From assembly GCA_015501605.1 (NCBI GenBank), contig JADNRZ010000018.1, positions 124,001 through 188,000 on the forward strand: a stretch of DNA of 64,000 bases. Direction: 5' to 3'. Numbering within the stretch: position 1 is the first letter of the stretch; every line of letters starts with the position of its first letter. The notes under the pieces are model-generated. The model made no database searches. It was not told where the DNA came from and was given only the letters and a program-made list of their open reading frames with translations. Shown one piece after another: positions 58,440 through 64,000 of the stretch. A program made the position numbers and the translations under genes. This DNA is from Panaeolus papilionaceus. Its lineage: Eukaryota; Basidiomycota; Agaricomycetes; Agaricales.

Positions 58440-59867
58440 TTAACGGACCTCACAGATATCAATCTCCAAAACGCCTTTGCCGGACAACTTGAGCAGCTGA
58501 TTGGTGAATTCATCCGAAATAATATAACCATCGCCGTCTCCAATCGGCGTATCCAACGAGAAATCGAGTCTGAAGCGCTTCAAATTGGCTAACGGGGGTT
58601 GGCACATCACGTCGTCGAGAACGCGCCAGCCTTGCAAGGCATGATCAAAGGCTTGTACAGTGAGAGACGGGGGAGGTTTATCGATTAGGCAGGTGAGCGC
58701 GATATCCGTGAGAGAAGAATTAGATGACGGCGTTGAAAAGAGGGCAGTGAGCCACGGAAGCGGATCGACACGTCCAAGCATAACGTTGACATGTAAGTCG
58801 AGGGATTTGAGTACTGGAAGTTGTTGCAAATCTATGACGTCTTTGGGGTCGAGATGGGCATCAAAGTCGACTAAAATAGGCACAAAGAAAAAATGTGAAA
58901 TGAGTATCGGAACATGGAACCATGGAGGCAGATCATGTCACAAGCTTTCAATGAGAAAGGTATGACGATGATATGTCGATCGGACAATTGAAAAGTACGC
59001 ACACGTTGGCTCTATTTCTAATTCCAGGGTTTCTAGTTCTGGAGTGGTCTTCAAGATGTCTAGGACGTCTCTATAGTTCTCTACATCCATACTCAATGCA
59101 AGTTGAGTGAGATTCGTAAGATCGATGGGGGATCTTGTGTGTCGAAGGATAGGCAGCAAAAGAGAGTTGCTGTTGGACCTGAGCATGAGGCTTTGAAGGC
59201 TCGTCTTGGTCGACCCTGACTGAGGAGCCACTGGTGAGGCAGGTCGAATGTTGAAGACGTGCTCCAATGCTGAATCGGAGAAGGAAGCAGTTGTGGTGAC
59301 ATCTACGTGGTCGAGCTGCAGAGTCTTGAGATTGCGACATGGATCCAAGATCTTGACAACATCGGTGACATTGTTAAAGGAGAATTGTCGAATTGTCATC
59401 GACTGTAAACTGAGGGATGACAAGGCATCAGTGATATCTTTAAATGCCATTGTGGACCAAATAGTTTTGGATTCGGATGAGCTCGGGACTGGGAAACTAA
59501 AGTCGATTTCATCGAGATTGACGAGCTTCTTGAGCAATGGGGGGAAGGTGATCTCTTCATTGACCCATCGGTAAGTTGCTGGGTCTGCCACTGATGTATC
59601 CTTTATTGACAATTTACGGATGAACTTGGCCAAATGAGGAGAGACTAGTATGGCAGAGAACAGCCTTCGACAGGGTGTACAGACGGACCAAGAGGAGGTT
59701 GAACGGGCAGCAACGCCTTTGAGGGTGATGTGATGAAACAGCTGAGCTCGAGATACAGGGACCCATGAGCGGCATACCAGGGAACATGAGCGCAGAGCTT
59801 TATCGTCGCCATACAAGAAGGAAATAATATAGTCATGGAGTTCGCTGTAAAGCCTTTCTTGTTCCAT
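58440..59867 (-). CDS. F-box protein with leucine-rich C-terminus (tandem copy B)
   Basis: Exons 59867-59003 and 58870-58440; 431 residues. The F-box region is LYSELHDYIISFL with CSLVCRSWVPVSRAQLFHHI (residues about 6-50). Leucine-rich repeats follow (LVNLDEIDFSFPVP, CRNLKTLQLDHVDV, LTNLTQLALSMDV, TPELETLELEIEP). The end carries PLPWLTAL and LKRFRLDFSLDTPIG, paralogous to copy A. It is probably a substrate receptor of an SCF ubiquitin ligase; the target is unknown. It is divergent from the sterol acyltransferase gene. Confidence 0.8.
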
Positions 59868-60191
59868 GATTAATGATTAATGATGGTTACTGGACAGAAA
59901 GAACTCGGGGGAGTTATGAGAGCAAGGTAGCGGTAGTTATCCACTACAAGACCGAACAACATGGCGTTATGTACAGATTTCATTCTGCTGCCAGCTCATT
60001 CGGAGGTAAAACTCAGGTTAGCAAGAGTTAGACAGGAATCACCGAAATTGGTTGTCTTGTCCGAGTCCAAGAGATAAGCATAAGCAGTTCTAAACATAGC
60101 CACTATGATGTAATCAATTGCAACATTCAACGCACGAATATAAGTCTTCTCTCTTTCTCTCCACAGACTATTACTTTCAACTACAACCCTT
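59868..60191. promoter_or_regulatory. Shared divergent promoter of F-box copy B and the sterol acyltransferase
   Basis: These 324 bp separate two divergent start codons. A CT-rich stretch (CTTCTCTCTTTCTCTCC) at about 60148-60165 precedes the acyltransferase start by about 27 bases. No TATA box was found on either side. Confidence 0.45.
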
Positions 60192-63100
60192 ATGACCAGG
60201 TCACCTCAGGATACACAGGCATATCAGGCGAATGGTGGCTTTCAGACTTCAACAGGAACTCTTTATGTCTCCAGGCCATATCGCTCAAAGTCTTCAAAAA
60301 AACTAAAGGCGTTGATCACATTCGCTCCACGAAAGTCCGTATTCGATCTATGCTCCCATCGCTAGAACGAGTGATCAGAACGAGGGAAAACCTAAGTCTT
60401 CAAGATGAGCCAAGTGAGATCACGAGAAAGGTGAGGTTAAGAGAGGAGTGTGACACGAAAGGGTGAGTTGCGAGCAAAAACAGCCGAATGGGATTTTTGG
60501 TCGCCCAATCTCTCTTGCTCGAATCGGGGCCACTGCACTTCGGGGAGGAGGAGCTCCAAACCCGAAATGGGGCAAACCCTGACCCGAACTCAAGCCGGAA
60601 CGGGCGAAATTTAAGTACAAATGAGCGCGTGCGACTAATGTAGTGAATGTAACGTAGGTTAATGAAATGAAAGGAAAGAAAACAAGAAGGGAAAGCGGCA
60701 TGGGAGGGAAAACAAAAAATCTACGAGATAGCGCGTTCGAGGGAGCGACTATCGAGCTGAGTGAGAGAGGATGAGGGGATGAGGATGATGAGCTTCTACG
60801 AGGCCTCTAAATACTCTAACTACACAAAGAGCTATCCTACTGATCGAGTCAAGAGAGATGAAAGAGAAACTATCATAAAGAGCGAGAGGGGTGCAGATGG
60901 AATGAGGACCAGCGGTGAAAGACCACGATAGACTTGGACGTGGATGACGCAAACGTTAAGCGCGTACGAAGGCTTGAAACAAAGAAGCCGTTGAGCGGCC
61001 TTTCATGATGCGTGATGGACAGCTTCCAGGGCGGGTGACGAGATGTGAAGGTGTGAAGAAGGAGAGTCTGCGCTCTTGGCATAGACCCTGATTAATCTTT
61101 GATTAATCACAACACATAACCAACGAGGACACTAGTTCAAATGAATTCCGAGTAGGTTCATAATTTTACTATTATTCGCTCATTCTAACGTCACACCTCC
61201 ATACAGGGGTTCTTCTCGCTCTTCTGGATATCAATATTCATATTCAGCATTCAGACATATGTTCGCAGTATCGAGGCCAGCGGTCGACCTCTCAATATGC
61301 AGTTCGCTACAATGTTCTCCCAGGATGCCATTACGCTCGCGTGGAGTGACGCCCTTTTAGTTCTGAGCACCGGAATTTGTGTTCCGTTTGCTAAAGCCCT
61401 GAAAAATGGTTGGATCAGCTATTATTGGACGGGCCTCATTCTCCAACATATTCTCCAGACAAGCATCTTGTTCGGTGCAATCAGTTGGACTTTCAACCGG
61501 TACGCTATTCATACCCCTCCATATTTTGGGCCACCTATTCATATCCCTCAATAGTAACTGGCCATGGGTACAATCCGGATTTTTAACGCTGCATTCTATT
61601 GTAAGATTTATTCCTATTGGCCAAGACTTATCGCCAGCATCATTGACGCGTCCATTTAGGTTATGGTCATGAAAATGCATTCTTACATAACCGTTAATGG
61701 TCAGCTCCAGGATATCTCGCGACAAGCCCAGAAACTTCGTCAGAAGCTCGAAAAGGCGACCGAGTCCGTCGGTGGATGGCACAAGGCGATGGCTCTCGCC
61801 GCTGAGAAGCAGGCAGAGTTTGAATCCATCAGTTCATCCAATAACTCGCCTCCCAACGGATTGAACGGGAGGAGTGATACACCTGTACCCATCGGTACCC
61901 CTCTCATCCCCAAAGGAGCCACCTCCTCCTTTGTAGACGTCAAGACAGCCAATCAACTTCGGAAACGTCTAACTGCCGTGGCCGCTCAATCAAATCTCAA
62001 AAACACTCATACAAACGGACATGTGACGTCTCCAAACATGAATGATCCATCTGTTCAACTCGTCCACAAGCTGCAGACGCGGGATGGCACAGAACCCTCG
62101 ACCTATATTACCCAAGATGATGACTCCGAGCTTCCCGAGGGTGTTATGCCCAATCCCTTGATTCACCACCCAGACAGCCAGATCTCTGCCCTGGCGAAGG
62201 ACTACTCCGAACTTCAGGCTGAAATGGTCAGCACTGGACCAGAATATGTCAAATGGCCGCAAAACATTTCTTGGAAGAACTTTGCCCTCTATCAGCTCAT
62301 CCCATCCCTTGTCTACGAACTGGAATATCCACGAACTGACCGGTATGGCTCTTGATCCATCTAGACTGCAGGGATCACTAAATCCCCGTTGCTTTTTTTA
62401 GTATCCGACCTCTCTATCTCTTTGAAAAAACTGCAAGTAGGGCGCTTGTTTAAAAGTGTAATATACTAATGATAATCTAGGTGGCAACTTTTGGCACATT
62501 CGCGCTCCTTTACACCGTAACCGAAAGCTTTATTCTACCCTACACATCAATTGCGTCCCAGAAATCCTTCCTTCGTTCATTGCTTGACCTCGCTCTCCCC
62601 TTCATGATGGCTTATCTCCTCCTTTTCTTTATTATCTTTGGTAAGGTCTATTCACCGATGCGCGTGCTCACGTCTAATTCCTTTGCTTTACAGAATGCAT
62701 TTGCAACGGTTTCGCTGAGCTCTCTTGGTGGGTCTCTCAGACATCATATCGCTTGTATTTACTAACGCATTGTTTAGCTTCGCTGACAGACAATTCTACG
62801 AGGACTGGGTGCGTTCATTTTATCCATCTTGTATGGCAGGGTACTAACTGGATTATAGTACGACCTTAGTCTTGACTGCAGTTTGATACAAAAGCATTAT
62901 AACGAATATAGGTGGAACTCGACTTCATGGGACGAGTTCTCCAGAAAGTGGAACAAACCTGTTCACACCTTCCTCCTTCGACATGTCTACGCAGCGACCA
63001 TAATGAGTTACAAGTTCTCAAAGACCACAGCCATGTTTGTCACATTCCTGCTGAGCGCATGCGTGCATGAACTCGTCATGGCTGTCGTCACCCGCAAATT

Positions 63101-63325
63101 CAGGTAAGTGCCACAGACTCATAACAAGGCTCGTATCCAGTGACTGACCACTTGTATGGACCTTGAAGGATGTACTTGTTCATTCTGCAGCTCATCCAGA
63201 TCCCGCTGATCATGATTGGCCGTATACCTGCCATCAAGAGGAATAAGCTTATGGGTAACGTTGTGTTCTGGCTTGGACTATACGCAGGCTTCCCGCTTCT
63301 TTGCGTGGCATATATTGCCTATTAG
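60192..63325 (+). CDS. Sterol O-acyltransferase (ARE/ACAT type, MBOAT family)
   Basis: Model exons: 60192-60338, 61128-61151, 61207-61499, 61555-61600, 61660-62342, 62402-62432, 62481-62640, 62694-62727, 62778-62808, 62859-63103, 63169-63325; 616 residues. It is a polytopic ER membrane enzyme that esterifies sterols with fatty acyl-CoA for lipid droplets. Family blocks are LITFAPRKS, NEFRGFFSLFWIS, NWPWVQSGFLTLHS, VMVMKMHSYITVNG, SWDEFSRKWNKPVHTFLLRHVY and SACVHELVMAVV with the catalytic His. The intron after EKT uses a GC donor (62433). Two points are uncertain. The first intron would be 789 nt, and the exon 1 donor loses residues normally seen after RKS. The FYxDWWN signature is interrupted by 18 in-frame residues after FYEDW. 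The rest of the model is solid. Confidence 0.8.
60339..61127 (+). other. 789-nt putative first intron of the sterol acyltransferase
   Basis: This stretch separates exon 1 (ending LITFAPRKS) from the exon coding DTSSNEFR. It is over ten times longer than the other introns in the gene. It contains an in-frame TAG soon after the donor, purine-rich forward-strand sequence, and short reverse frames (60420-60701, 60749-60952) of no known family. It may hold an inserted sequence or an unrecognised small exon. Confidence 0.35.
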
Positions 63326-63586
63326 GACACTGTTGACAGATACCACCTTGTGTATTATGATACCAGCTTGCTTTCGTCCGCTTTACCAACTTAATACGAT
63401 TCACCTAATTTTTCGCTCATCATACACGTACATAGCATTTATACAACTTTGATGATTTTACGACTTCCTCTATTTGATTGAAATGTCCCCGCTAATGTGT
63501 TACGATCACCCAGTTAGTTTCCATTTAACTCTACAAAACCAACAAACGCCACCTATATACGCCTCAAGCTATATACACATCGACAT

Positions 63587-63965
63587 TCAAAAACCGTAAG
63601 ACTTGACTTTAGAGAACCAAAAGGGCCGTTCGTGCTTTAACGATATCGGATACGCATCACCCGTATCAATCTTCACCGACTCGTACTCCAAAATCTCCAT
63701 CTTGTTCCATCGACCAAGAGGGCGGGATTTCAAGCCCAACATCATCCCAAAGGCGTACTTGGCGAATTCAGCTCCTGGTGCGTTGGTAACATGCTGGGTA
63801 GGGACACCGAGTGAAGGTGTCTTCAATTCGATATCCGATGTGGCTTTGTCGCCAAAGAGATTTATGTGTGGGATGAAGTAACGTCCGCTGGCGTCTATGA
63901 GGTCAGTGATATGAACCGTCGTTCCTTCGAGCTTCCAGGTGCCGATGTAAAATCCCTGAAGCACC
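63587..63965 (-). CDS. 3'-terminal exon of an F-box family protein (partial, runs off the window)
   Basis: The last exon of a reverse-strand gene starts after the CACAG acceptor at 63966-63970 and codes about 126 residues ending LKHERPFWFSKVKSYGF. The block PLGRWNKMEILEYESV followed by a closing HERPFWFSKV motif is a frequent C-terminus of basidiomycete F-box proteins with a beta-rich substrate domain. The N-terminal F-box would lie beyond base 64000. It converges on the sterol acyltransferase gene across 261 bp. Confidence 0.7.
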
Positions 63966-64000
63966 CTGTGAGACGAGAAGCAGGCGGTAGAGTTATTTTT

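Noticed and set aside
29547..63325. A sterol gene cluster (ERG4 plus sterol acyltransferase)
   Set aside because: The two genes are about 29 kb apart with many unrelated genes between; shared pathway alone does not show a cluster.

Overview
The window is nuclear DNA from a mushroom-forming basidiomycete (Agaricomycetes). It is densely packed with genes that carry many short GT-AG introns, mostly 48-80 nt, often with a CTAAC/CTGAC-type branch site just before the acceptor. It encodes families typical of these fungi: a FunK1-like kinase, a small secreted protein family with an NAQRLARGLPP motif, leucine-rich F-box proteins, a CAP10-type GT90 transferase and a UPF0187/bestrophin channel. No tRNA, rRNA, CRISPR array or intact transposon was recognised. 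All exon models were built by hand from reading frame, splice signals and remembered family motifs. Every complete model is in frame from start to stop, but none has transcript support.

Layout. The first 5.8 kb has no gene I can recognise. Next come a very large CH-domain/STE-kinase/C1 protein (5795-13450, +), a 9-exon secreted protein (14971-16196, +), a bestrophin-type channel (17085-19341, +), a GH18 enzyme (19653-21375, -) and a small single-pass membrane protein (22824-23712, +). From 24.2 to 34.2 kb is a compact housekeeping block: VPS5 (+), MPE1 (-), ERG4 (+) and a TRAPPC12-like gene (-), arranged as convergent and divergent pairs with 212-417 bp gaps. A 2.6 kb gap precedes a FunK1-like kinase (36804-38927, +). 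After it come a GT90 glycosyltransferase (39284-41446, -), a nuclear protein with three identical C2HC-like modules (42377-44512, -) and a Ser/Thr-rich single-TM protein (45140-46028, -). A decayed 3' fragment of a FunK1 gene lies at about 47.6 kb. KAR9 (48757-51892, -) and a Clr2-like silencing factor (52926-55575, -) follow, then two tandem F-box paralogues (56554-59867, -), a sterol O-acyltransferase (60192-63325, +) and the 3' end of another F-box gene running off the right edge.

Functional themes. There is no obvious metabolic cluster. Two genes act on ergosterol (ERG4 makes it, the acyltransferase esterifies it) but lie 30 kb apart. The kinase and KAR9 both belong to cell-cycle and cytoskeletal control. 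VPS5 and the TRAPPC12-like protein act in membrane traffic.

The most unusual content is the roughly 2360-residue kinase. It joins a calponin-homology domain, a SIN-type kinase domain with HCD in place of HRD, a C1 zinc finger and a C-terminal CaaX box after a basic tail. Next in interest are the triple C-x2-C-x16-W-x2-H-x3-C protein, KAR9 with three SxIP motifs, micro-exons of 10-14 nt in three genes, two GC-AG introns, and an interrupted FYxDWWN signature in the sterol acyltransferase.
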